Source: an uncultured Oscillospiraceae bacterium (GTDB taxonomy: Bacteria > Bacillota > Clostridia > Oscillospirales > Acutalibacteraceae). From it: a stretch of 7,811 nt of DNA. Below the pieces are notes generated by a model, which had not been told where the DNA came from, searched no databases, and was given only the letters and a program-made list of their open reading frames with translations. This document shows positions 1 to 7,600 of the stretch, one piece after another. Made by a program: the position numbers and the translations under genes. The first letter of the stretch is position 1, and every line of letters begins with the position of its first letter. The DNA lies in contig CAJKJS010000060.1 in NCBI GenBank assembly GCA_905200265.1, positions 1-7,811 of the forward strand, given 5' to 3'.

Positions 1-72
1 ACGTCGCAGGGTGTTTTTTGTTCTGGTTCCCACTCCCTTTGCAAAAAAATTCATAGCTTTTTCAAAACTCTG

Positions 73-81
73 TGGTAAAAT
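73..81 (+). promoter_or_regulatory. Extended -10 promoter for the SEDS-PBP operon
   Basis: The string TGGTAAAAT matches an extended -10 element (TGN followed by TAAAAT at 76-81), which usually lets sigma-A-type RNA polymerase work with a weak -35. No good -35 hexamer is visible; TTCATA at 50-55 is the nearest candidate, but its 20-base spacer is too long. The surrounding sequence is A/T-rich, unlike the coding regions. The predicted transcription start near 88 would leave a leader of about 70 bases before ATG 160. The same TGGTAWAMT form recurs at 3449-3457 upstream of the reductase. This is a pattern call by eye. Confidence 0.5.
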
Positions 82-146
82 AAGAAAAATTAGCTGTCCA
101 AAGTCCGGCCGGCTCACAAATCGCAGACGGCCGTATTTAGAGAAAA

Positions 147-151
147 AGGAG
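147..151 (+). promoter_or_regulatory. Ribosome binding site that decides the SEDS gene start
   Basis: AGGAG at 147-151, within AAAGGAGTG at 145-153, lies 8 bases before ATG 160, the ideal spacing. The alternative in-frame GTG at 151 is part of this Shine-Dalgarno sequence and so cannot be its own properly spaced start. The protein therefore most likely begins MGNLDGW rather than three residues earlier. Confidence 0.75.
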
Positions 152-159
152 TGAATGTC

Positions 160-1854
160 ATGGGGAACTTAGATGGATGGGATCAGTTTCTGACCTTTCT
201 GGCAGGAACGGAAGATGTCCTATTGCTCATTTTGCGGATTCTGGTCCCCCTTCTCAGCTTGCTGGTCATTGTACAATGTTTCCGCTCCGTGCGCCGGTCC
301 CGCCGGAAAGCGGCGCCGGTAGTTATGCTGGAAAACATTGTGGATCAAACAAAAATCCCCGTGCTTTACTGGGAAAATTCCATTGGCCGCAGCAAAAGCT
401 GTGATATTACGGTACCCGATGGGACCATGAGCCGTGACCATGCTGTACTCATGCGCCGGGAAGCGGGATGGGAAGTCATCGACACCGGTTCGAAATCCGG
501 CACCCGGGTCAACGGCGTAAAAATTAAAGGCTCCCACATGGTGCTGCCTGGCGACCGGTTGACATTTGGCAGTACCACGTTGATGCTGATTCGCGCCGAA
601 GGCGCCGATTCCCGTACCAGCACGGACCCATTCCGGCGGATTCCGTCCCCGGCAGGGCTTTTTACGCTCGTACTCCTCATCCAGCTGTTTTTGGCCATTC
701 AGGTCTGCTGTGGCGCAGATCCCTGGCGACCGGAAGCCTTTTTGCTGTTTGGGATGCTTGCACTCGTAGAAATCGCCTTCTATCTTTTTTGTACGCATGT
801 GTTCGATCACATTTCATTTGAAGTGGAAACCGTTGGGCTTCTCCTTTCCGGTATTGGGATTTTCCTGCAAACCAGTATGAGCCTTGACGTGGTCATCACC
901 CAGCTGGTCGCTTTGGCTGGCGGCATTTGTCTGTTTACCGTGATGATCTGGTTTATGGGAAATTTGGACCGTGTGAACCGGTGGCGCAAATATATTGCCG
1001 CCGCTGGGGTACTCCTGTTGTGTGCCACACTGGTGGTGGGTACTTCCATCAACGGTGCGAAAAACTGGATTTATATCGGCAGCTTTAGCATTCAGCCCGG
1101 CGAATTTGTCAAAATTGCGTTTATTTTCGGCGGCGCTGCCACACTGGACCGGCTACAAACCCGCCGTAACCTGACAGAATTTATTCTGTTTGGCATTGCT
1201 TGCGGCGCCTGTTTTGTACTGATGCACGACATGGGGTCGGCGGCCATTTTCTTCATCACGTTTTTGCTCATTGCTTTTATGCGTTCCGGCAGCCTGCGTA
1301 CGGTATTTCTGGCAACGGCGTTGGTGGCCCTGGGGTTATTTATGTTCCTGCAATTAAAACCCTATGCAGCCGACCGCTTTTCCATTTGGGGTCATGTATG
1401 GGACGATGTCAACGGGCTCGGCTATCAGCAGAGCCGGACGCTTACCTATATTGCCAGCGGCGGGCTATTTGGTGTGGGCCTGGGACGCGGCTATCTGGTA
1501 GATATGCCGGAAGGAAACAGTGACTTGGTTTTTGGCATGCTGTGCGAGGAGCAAGGCCTTCTGCTCAGTTTTGTGGTGCTACTGGCCATTGTACTGTTCA
1601 TCTTCTATGCCCGCAGTGACGTGACCCGCAGCCGTTCCACCTTTTATTCCATTACCGCTTGTGCCGCGGCCGGTCTGCTTTTATTCCAAACGGCCCTGAA
1701 TGTGATGGGACCCACCGACATTTTGCCGCTAACCGGCGTAACGCTGCCGTGGATTAGCGCCGGTGGTTCGTCTATGATGGCGGTATGGGGACTTTTGGCT
1801 TTTATTAAGGCCAGCGACGAGCGGACGTATGCCGCAAGGAGGAAAAGCGCATGA
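160..1854 (+). CDS. FHA-domain SEDS-family peptidoglycan glycosyltransferase (FtsW/RodA/SpoVE type)
   Basis: Membrane protein of 564 residues, predicted to polymerise lipid II into glycan strands. Numbering is from ATG 160. Residues ~20-41 form a membrane segment followed by a basic stretch (RSVRRSRRK). Residues ~53-143 are an FHA phosphothreonine-binding domain with its usual signatures: GRS at 76-78, SRDH at 91-94 and NG at 118-119. The positive-inside rule puts this domain in the cytoplasm. The rest is a SEDS domain with a large number of hydrophobic segments. It carries NGAKNWIYIG and IQPGEFVK (family form QPSEF.K), HDMGSA (family form PDLGTA), GYQQSRT...SGGLFGVGLG, and SDLVFGMLCEEQG with the expected catalytic Asp at 455. 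It ends with PLTGVTLPWISAGGSS. It overlaps the downstream transpeptidase gene by 4 bases, marking the two as a pair. Family membership is secure. Whether it serves elongation, division or sporulation cannot be read from sequence, and phospho-control through FHA is inference. A start at GTG 151 would add three residues. Confidence 0.93.
   Translation: MGNLDGWDQFLTFLAGTEDVLLLILRILVPLLSLLVIVQCFRSVRRSRRKAAPVVMLENIVDQTKIPVLYWENSIGRSKSCDITVPDGTMSRDHAVLMRREAGWEVIDTGSKSGTRVNGVKIKGSHMVLPGDRLTFGSTTLMLIRAEGADSRTSTDPFRRIPSPAGLFTLVLLIQLFLAIQVCCGADPWRPEAFLLFGMLALVEIAFYLFCTHVFDHISFEVETVGLLLSGIGIFLQTSMSLDVVITQLVALAGGICLFTVMIWFMGNLDRVNRWRKYIAAAGVLLLCATLVVGTSINGAKNWIYIGSFSIQPGEFVKIAFIFGGAATLDRLQTRRNLTEFILFGIACGACFVLMHDMGSAAIFFITFLLIAFMRSGSLRTVFLATALVALGLFMFLQLKPYAADRFSIWGHVWDDVNGLGYQQSRTLTYIASGGLFGVGLGRGYLVDMPEGNSDLVFGMLCEEQGLLLSFVVLLAIVLFIFYARSDVTRSRSTFYSITACAAAGLLLFQTALNVMGPTDILPLTGVTLPWISAGGSSMMAVWGLLAFIKASDERTYAARRKSA
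1836..1842 (+). promoter_or_regulatory. Ribosome binding site inside the SEDS gene, for the PBP gene
   Basis: AAGGAGG lies 8 bases before ATG 1851 and inside the last codons of the SEDS gene. Together with the ATGA stop-start overlap at 1851-1854, it indicates coupled translation of the polymerase and the transpeptidase at similar amounts. Confidence 0.75.
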
Positions 1855-3236
1855 GAACACAAGGTTGGCGCTCCCTGACGCTGTATATTTTAACCGGCTT
1901 ATTTATTCTGGGAATGGGTGTTTTTGCCTTTCGGCTGGGTACCCAGGGTGCTTCTTGGGCGATGCAGCCGTATAACCGCCATTTAAAAACAGAAGGCGGT
2001 ACTACCCAGGGTGGCGGCGAAGCCGTATGGGCCGGTACCATTGTCGATCGTGACGGCACCGTCCTGGTGGAAAGTGAAGACGGTGAACGGCATTATAATG
2101 AAGATTCCTCTGTGCGGGAAGCTACCGTTCACACGGTGGGTGACCTCAATGGCAGTATCTCCACAGGAATTCAGTTGCAATACCGTGCCCAGCTGCTGGG
2201 TTACAATACCTTAACCGGTGTTAGTGGTGTAACCAATAATACAGAGGGCAGCACCATTGCATTAACGCTGGATACCGATTTGTGCGAAACGGCCCTACAG
2301 GCTTTGGGTTCTTACAAAGGCGCTGTCATGCTGATGAATTACGAAACCGGTGAAATTCTGTGCAAAGTAAGTACCCCCACTTTCGATCCGGAAAACATTC
2401 CTTCCGACATCGAAACCAATGATGCCTACAAAGGGGCCTATTATGACCGCACGTTATCGGTCACATATGCCCCCGGTTCTACTTTTAAAGTTTTCACCAC
2501 GGCCAGCGCCATTGATCACTTTACCGATTGGAGTACGCGCACGTATTCCTGCATGGGCAAAGAGATCATCAACGGCAACACCATTACCTGTATGTCCGAA
2601 CACGGGGAACTGGATATTCGCGAAGGGCTGGCGGTTTCGTGCAATATTTTGTTTGCCGATTTGGCCATTGATCTGGGATCTGAGAATTTGACCGAAACTT
2701 GTGAGGAAATGGGCTTTAACCGTTCGTGGGATCTGGACGGCATTCCTGTCCAGGCCAGCAATCTGGATCTAAATGGCGCAACAGACGACCAGCTTGGGTG
2801 GGCCGGCATTGGACAATATACGACCGAAGTAACCCCTTACCATATGATGCTGGTGATGGACGCCATAGCGAACGGCGGCAGCGCCGTTACGCCCCATATT
2901 ATTCAGTCCATCACTGACGCTAACGGAACTGTTTCCCAACCCGATACGAGCCAGATTACCCTGCTCGACAGCAACACCGCTGCCCAGCTCAACGAGTTGC
3001 TGCGCAACGACGTTGTCAGCGATTACGGCGACGGAAACTTCCCCTCCGGCATGCAGGTATGCGGTAAAACCGGTACAGCCGAAGTGGGCGGCGACCAGGA
3101 AGATACCGCCTGGTTTGTTGGCTACTGTCAAAATCCCGATACCCCCTACGCCTTTGTGGCGGTGGTAGAAGAAGGTGGATTTGGCCGTAGTACGGCTATG
3201 CCGATTATCGTATCGCTTTTACAGCAGTTAGCGTAA
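1851..3236 (+). CDS. Class B penicillin-binding protein (peptidoglycan transpeptidase), PbpA-like
   Basis: Predicted D,D-transpeptidase of 461 residues that cross-links peptidoglycan stem peptides outside the membrane; target of beta-lactams. A single N-terminal membrane anchor spans about residues 7-28 (LTLYILTGLFILGMGVFAF). A short pedestal follows, containing the GTIVDRDGTVL signature seen in class B enzymes. The penicillin-binding domain runs from about residue 150 to the end. All three active-site motifs are intact: STFK with nucleophile Ser210 and Lys213, SCN at 263-265, and KTG at 406-408. Supporting family motifs include GAVMLMNYETGEIL, TPTFDPENIP and GIGQYTTEVTPYHMM. There is no glycosyltransferase domain, so it depends on a separate polymerase, evidently the upstream SEDS protein whose stop overlaps this start. 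At 461 residues it is short for a class B PBP and resembles the compact actinobacterial PbpA type. The start is supported by a Shine-Dalgarno at 1836-1842. The gene ends just before a strong terminator. Confidence 0.93.
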   Translation: MRTQGWRSLTLYILTGLFILGMGVFAFRLGTQGASWAMQPYNRHLKTEGGTTQGGGEAVWAGTIVDRDGTVLVESEDGERHYNEDSSVREATVHTVGDLNGSISTGIQLQYRAQLLGYNTLTGVSGVTNNTEGSTIALTLDTDLCETALQALGSYKGAVMLMNYETGEILCKVSTPTFDPENIPSDIETNDAYKGAYYDRTLSVTYAPGSTFKVFTTASAIDHFTDWSTRTYSCMGKEIINGNTITCMSEHGELDIREGLAVSCNILFADLAIDLGSENLTETCEEMGFNRSWDLDGIPVQASNLDLNGATDDQLGWAGIGQYTTEVTPYHMMLVMDAIANGGSAVTPHIIQSITDANGTVSQPDTSQITLLDSNTAAQLNELLRNDVVSDYGDGNFPSGMQVCGKTGTAEVGGDQEDTAWFVGYCQNPDTPYAFVAVVEEGGFGRSTAMPIIVSLLQQLA

Positions 3237-3243
3237 TCTGACA

Positions 3244-3275
3244 AAAACCGGCGCACACATGCGCCGGTTTTCTTT
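3244..3275 (+). terminator. Rho-independent terminator of the SEDS-PBP operon
   Basis: A perfect 12-base-pair stem, AAAACCGGCGCA at 3244-3255 with TGCGCCGGTTTT at 3260-3271, has a 4-base CACA loop and is followed by the T-rich CTTT. It begins 7 bases after the PBP stop codon. The A-tract on its left arm could also allow some function on the opposite strand, but no minus-strand gene approaches it. Confidence 0.9.
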
Positions 3276-3290
3276 CTGAAAACGGACCTT

Positions 3291-3322
3291 TTTTCCACGG
3301 TTTCTTTTCTCTTTGTGGAAAA
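3291..3322. repeat. Short inverted repeat TTTTCCAC / GTGGAAAA
   Basis: TTTTCCAC at 3291-3298 is the exact reverse complement of GTGGAAAA at 3315-3322, with a 16-base T/C-rich spacer. It sits between the operon terminator and the promoters of the reductase. It could be a protein-binding site or a weak hairpin, or chance in A/T-rich sequence. Read on the minus strand, the right arm continues as TTTTCCACA, which fits the relaxed DnaA-box pattern TTWTNCACA, but only one copy is present. Confidence 0.35.
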
Positions 3323-3361
3323 CCTATGCCCACCCCTTATTCATGCCATAAAAAACAGGCA

Positions 3362-3391
3362 TTGGCTATCTGGGTTATTTTCGTGTATACT
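3362..3391 (+). promoter_or_regulatory. Upstream candidate promoter for the reductase (P1)
   Basis: TTGGCT at 3362-3367, an 18-base spacer and TATACT at 3386-3391 fit a sigma-A-type promoter with a partial -35. A transcript would start near 3398 and carry a leader of about 85 bases that includes the palindrome at 3413-3428. The -10 region shares GTATACTRGAAAA with the second promoter downstream. Confidence 0.45.
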
Positions 3392-3412
3392 AGAAAATAG
3401 ACGTAACTCGGT

Positions 3413-3428
3413 AGAAAAGAGCTTTTCT
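3413..3428. repeat. Palindrome AGAAAAG-AG-CTTTTCT, possible operator
   Basis: AGAAAAG at 3413-3419 and CTTTTCT at 3422-3428 are perfect inverted arms separated by AG. The right arm touches the first base of the -35 of the downstream promoter, a position where a bound repressor would block polymerase. It lies between the two candidate promoters of the reductase gene. The site is visible; its operator role is inference, and A/T-rich intergenic sequence can yield such palindromes by chance. Confidence 0.35.
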
Positions 3429-3457
3429 TGCATCCCATTTTTATTCTATGGTATACT
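3428..3457 (+). promoter_or_regulatory. Proximal promoter for the reductase (P2), with extended -10
   Basis: TTGCAT at 3428-3433, an 18-base spacer and TATACT at 3452-3457 preceded by TG at 3449-3450 form an extended -10 promoter. This is the best-scoring promoter by eye in the window. The transcription start would be near 3464, giving a very short leader of about 19 bases that contains the Shine-Dalgarno sequence. Confidence 0.65.
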
Positions 3458-3468
3458 GGAAAAAACAG

Positions 3469-3475
3469 AAGGAGG
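3469..3475 (+). promoter_or_regulatory. Ribosome binding site that decides the reductase start
   Basis: AAGGAGG ends 7 bases before ATG 3483. The reading frame is open upstream to about 3315, but that stretch crosses both promoters and carries no family similarity. ATG 3483, which gives MSAKKLGFGLMRLP, is therefore the true start; that string is the usual N-terminus of this family. Confidence 0.85.
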
Positions 3476-3482
3476 AATTGTG

Positions 3483-4607
3483 ATGAGTGCAAAAAAACTG
3501 GGTTTTGGCCTGATGCGGCTGCCGTCGCTGGACCCCAACGACCCGTCGAAAATTGATATGGAACAAACGAAAAAAATGGTGGATACGTTCCTCCAGCGTG
3601 GGTTTACTTACTTTGATACCGCGTGGATGTACTGCGGATTCCAAAGCGAATGTGCTGCGAAAGAAGCTTTGGTGGACCGTCATCCTCGGGATAGCTTTAC
3701 CCTGGCTACCAAACTGCATGCCGGGTTTATTCAAACCCGGGAAGACCGCGACCGCATTTTTGATGAACAGCGGAAAAAGACCGGCGTCAGCTATTTTGAT
3801 TACTACCTGCTGCACGACGTAAACACCAGCCATTACAAGGTATATACGGAACTGGACTGCTTCACCTGGCTGAAAGAGAAAAAGGCCCAGGGACTGGTGA
3901 AAAAAATCGGCTTCTCGTTCCATGATCACGCCGATTTTCTGGACCAAGTGCTGACAGAGCATCCCGATGTGGACTTTATTCAGCTGCAAATCAACTATTT
4001 AGACTGGGACAGCCTGGGGGTACAGTCGAGAAAATGCTATGAAGTGGCCGAAAAACACCATGTACCGGTGATCGTCATGGAACCGGTCAAGGGCGGTACC
4101 CTGGCGAATGTACCCGAAGAAGTGGAAACCGCTTTTAAAAAGGTGCATCCCACTATGTCGGTTCCTTCCTGGGCTATTCGTTTTGCAGCCAGCCTGCCCA
4201 ATGTCATGATGGTTCTCAGCGGCATGAGTTCCATGGAACAGCTGCTGGACAACACCGGCTTTATGACAGATTTCCAGCCGCTCAACGACGAGGAATACTC
4301 TGTGATTCATGAAGCGGTAGCTGCCATTAACCGCAATATCGCCATCCCCTGCACGGGCTGCTCGTACTGCACCGACGGATGTCCGCAGAATATTCCGATT
4401 CCCCGCTACTTCTCGCTGTACAACGCGGATAAGCAAGAAGTAAAAGGAAAAGGCTGGACACCCCAGGGCGAATACTACCAGAATTTGACCGAAACCTTTG
4501 GCAAAGCCAGCGACTGTCTCGCCTGCGGCCAGTGCGAAGGGGTATGTCCCCAGCATTTGCCCATCATTCAGTATTTAAAAGATGTAGCTGCCTACTTCGA
4601 AAAATAA
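3483..4607 (+). CDS. Aldo/keto reductase with C-terminal 2x[4Fe-4S] ferredoxin domain
   Basis: Predicted cytoplasmic oxidoreductase of 374 residues. Residues 1 to ~275 form an aldo/keto reductase TIM barrel with the full catalytic tetrad: Asp45 and Tyr50 (FDTAWMY), Lys77 (ATKLHAG) and His111 (YYLLHDV). Family strings GFSFHDHADFLDQVL, DFIQLQINYLDWDS and VIVMEPVKGG are present. The C-terminal third carries two complete CX2CX2CX3CP clusters, Cys290/293/296/300 and Cys345/348/351/355, each followed by a short Ile/Pro-rich string as in bacterial ferredoxin-type domains. Such proteins are common in Clostridia, and their natural substrate is generally not known. Barrel plus clusters suggests electron transfer between a nicotinamide cofactor and an iron-sulfur partner, which is inference. 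The gene stands alone between terminators and has its own promoters. Nothing in the context names a pathway. Confidence 0.93.
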   Translation: MSAKKLGFGLMRLPSLDPNDPSKIDMEQTKKMVDTFLQRGFTYFDTAWMYCGFQSECAAKEALVDRHPRDSFTLATKLHAGFIQTREDRDRIFDEQRKKTGVSYFDYYLLHDVNTSHYKVYTELDCFTWLKEKKAQGLVKKIGFSFHDHADFLDQVLTEHPDVDFIQLQINYLDWDSLGVQSRKCYEVAEKHHVPVIVMEPVKGGTLANVPEEVETAFKKVHPTMSVPSWAIRFAASLPNVMMVLSGMSSMEQLLDNTGFMTDFQPLNDEEYSVIHEAVAAINRNIAIPCTGCSYCTDGCPQNIPIPRYFSLYNADKQEVKGKGWTPQGEYYQNLTETFGKASDCLACGQCEGVCPQHLPIIQYLKDVAAYFEK

Positions 4608-4618
4608 TTCTTTCACAT

Positions 4619-4661
4619 AAAAACCCGGAGAATGCTGACAAACAGCATCCTCCGGGTTTTT
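4619..4661. terminator. Bidirectional terminator between convergent genes
   Basis: AAAAACCCGGAG at 4619-4630 pairs perfectly with CTCCGGGTTTTT at 4650-4661. After one A/C mismatch, the inner ATGCTG pairs with CAGCAT around an ACAAA loop, giving 18 pairs in all. A-tracts on the left and T-tracts on the right provide a U-tract on either strand. It lies 11 bases after the reductase stop and 17 bases beyond the minus-strand mannosidase stop, so one hairpin can end both transcripts. Confidence 0.92.
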
Positions 4662-4678
4662 GTATTCCGTAAAAATGT

Positions 4679-7600
4679 TTATGCAAACGTTACGCGCACG
4701 GTATTGATCGCATACGGACGCATCTCCACATCGAGAGTATATCCATCCGGCGAAAGGGGTGTGAGATCGTTTTCCTGCATGTCGCACAGCGTAGCCTGCC
4801 GCAGCGGGAAACCAAACTGTAAGCTCGCTTTTGTACGGCGGTTGGCAAATTCATACAACCGCACAATCCATCCATTGCCGTCTTCGGCTTGTTTGACGAC
4901 TTCCACGGCCACATTGTCCTGCAGGCAGCGAACAAGCGAGAAGGTCCCAGGCAAAAAGCCGCCTTCGTTTTCTTTCATGGATGCCAAAAGCGGGTCATTG
5001 AGATCATACGCCTGCTGCACCGTACCGGCCTGCTTCCAGGAACCTTCGTGGGGATACACAGAAAATGTAAAGCTGTGGTGTTCTTTGTCCGCTTCGGGGT
5101 TGGGATATAGGGCCGATTTTAACAGCGACAGTCCCACGTCACTGCCCTGTACGCTGCAGCCATACTTGCAGTCATTCAGGAAGCTGACGCCGTACCCATC
5201 TTCGGACACATCCATCCATTTATGGCAGCACACTTCAAACCGGGCATAATCCCACGACGTATTGCGGTGAGTGGGCCTGGTTACGTTGCCATACTGGATT
5301 TCGTAGGTGGCTTCGTTGGCGTGCAAATCCAGGGGGAACCACAGCTTTAAGAAAATTTGGGATTCCTTCCAATCGATTTCGTGACGGATATCCACCCGGG
5401 GAATATCCCGGTACACCGTGATGATCTGGCAAACCGTCGACGACAGGTACGGCCGCTCAATCCGCAGGCTGCCCTGCACCGGGCCGCAGCTTTCTACCGT
5501 AATAGCATTCACGTCATCCACCGGCCAGCTCTTTTCGGTATAGTAGCAGTTGAGGTCCCACGCGTCGTAGTTATGAGGCTTATCTTCATAACTCATCAGC
5601 ACATTGCCGCACCGGCCTTCTTTCAGCAGTTCGCGCCCGGCCCGTTTATCATAGAACGAAGTAAACTGCCCTTTTTCATTCAGACAGATTCGGAACCAAT
5701 CGTTTTCGATATGCGTGGGGGTCACTACCAGGGACGATGTTTCTTCACTCATTTGGCAGGGGGTAAACACCCGGTAGCCTCTGGCCGGCACGGCGGGTAC
5801 CGAAACCAGAACCTGGCCATTTTCACCGGGCTGCGCGGGAAGCGGGCTGCCGGTTTCATCCTGCAACGTTTGCCCCGGCAGCAGCGGGCAGGCAACCACG
5901 CCGCCACGGTCAAACGGGCCGGGGTTCCACACGGCTACAGCGCCTTTGGGTGCTTCTACGTTTGTGAGGAGTGCTTGTTTCGACTGTCCCTGCAGGGTGT
6001 GCAGCGTATGCAGCACCTTTTCGTATTCCTGTTTCGATTCTTCGTATACTTCCAAAATAGAGGAACCGGGCAGAATATCGTGGAACTGGTTGCGCAAAAT
6101 CACCTTCCACTGGTCGTGGAGCATCTGAGCAGGGTAGTCCTGCCGGGCCAGGCAAGAAGCCAGAGCGCTAAACGTTTCCGTATCCAACGCGGCAAATTCC
6201 GAACGGCGGTTATACTTTTTATTTCGCGCCATGGAGGTATACGTGCCGCGATGGTACTCGAGGTACAGTTCTCCCACCCACACAGGTAGCTCTTTGCGGT
6301 CTTTGACGGCCTTTTCCAACCGGTGGAAGAAACCGGAAACCGTCGTCATTTCTGTACGCGGACAGCCCGGCAGTCCTTTTTGCAGCCGGCGTTGCTGTTC
6401 GAGCATGTCCCGGGTGGGACCGCCGCCGCCGTCCCCATACCCAAAGCTGTTGAGCACTTCCTCATTCAGATCCTTTTGCTGGTACCGCTTCCAACCGCCC
6501 CGCACCTGGGAAGGGTTAATCATGCCGTTATAGGTTGTAAAATGGTCGTTTTCGCCATGGCTGGTATCAACCTGCGTGTCGTCGCGGGTGGGAACAAAAT
6601 GGGTGAGTACCCGGCTGCCGTCGATGCCTTCCCACAGGAAGGTATCATAGGGCAGTTTATTAAATTCGCTCCAGCTGATCTTGGTGGTCATAAAATACGG
6701 CACGCCGCTTTTCTGCATAATCTGGGGCAAAGCAGCCGAATAGCCGAACACGTCCGGCAGCCACAGGGTATCGTTATCTTTCCCGAATTCCTGACGGAAA
6801 AATTGTTTTCCCAGCAGGAACTGACGCACCAGGGATTCCCCAGACGCCAGGTTGCAGTCGGCTTCCAGCCACATGCCGCCGTTAACTTCCCACCGGCCTT
6901 CCGCCACCCGCTTTTGAATCTCTTCATACACCTCGGGGGCATCTTCTTTTACATACTCATACAGCTGCGGCTGGCTGGACATAAAGGTATATTCCGGGTA
7001 CCGGCGCATCAGTTCCAGCACCGTCGAAAAGCTGCGCACGGCTTTATCCCGCGTAACCGATAACGTCCACAACCACGCCACGTCAATATGGGTATGTCCC
7101 ACACACAGCATAACCGGACCGTCCTGCGGGCGGCAAACCTTTTCGTACAGGTCTTTTTGCAGCGCTTCCCGTGCCAGCGACAACGTGCGGCGGTAGGCTT
7201 CCCCGTTTTCTCTCTGCCGCAAATCCAACAGATTGAGAGAATGCGTCAAAGCCGGCAGAATTTTGCCATATGCGTCCGATTCCAGATCTTCCAGCCGGGC
7301 AATTTCATAGGGTACTTTTACATCATAGTAATACTGTTCGGTTTCCCGGTCCAGTACATCCACCGTGCCGCGCAAAAACAGGGTAAAGTTCTGGTCACCG
7401 GTAAAGGCCGACAATGTCAGATCATACGTTTCGCCGCCTTTGGCACAATCGGTCAGAAACAGTTCCCGGTGATTCACATCAAATCCCTGACGCCGTTCCC
7501 CATTGACATAGACGGCAAATTGAGGATTACAGGCATCCCATTCGCCCTCTTTGCCCGTAGTCAGTCGAAACACGACGCACTGCCCGGCAACATCATCAGG

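Noticed and set aside
1..22. Possible tail of a terminator from an upstream gene (GGGTGTTTTTTG)
   Set aside because: The T-run suggests it, but the left arm of any stem would be outside the window, so it cannot be supported.
105..134. CGGCCG at 106-111 and 128-133 could pair in the leader of the SEDS operon
   Set aside because: Only six pairs with a 16-base loop, and each copy is itself palindromic; there is no T-run or recognisable riboswitch core.
3315..3482. N-terminal extension of the reductase from GTG 3315
   Set aside because: The extension crosses two promoter-like elements and the Shine-Dalgarno of ATG 3483, and its translation bears no family similarity.
3999..4556. Minus-strand open frame of 185 codons opposite the reductase
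   Set aside because: It mirrors the reductase coding frame, has no credible start signal, and has no recognisable domain.
5357..6289. Long plus-strand open frame of 310 codons opposite the mannosidase
   Set aside because: It is antisense to a GH38 gene with all catalytic motifs, has no recognisable domain, and its composition looks like a shadow of the codon bias of the true gene. The same applies to the plus-strand frames at 6323-7063 and 4632-5249.
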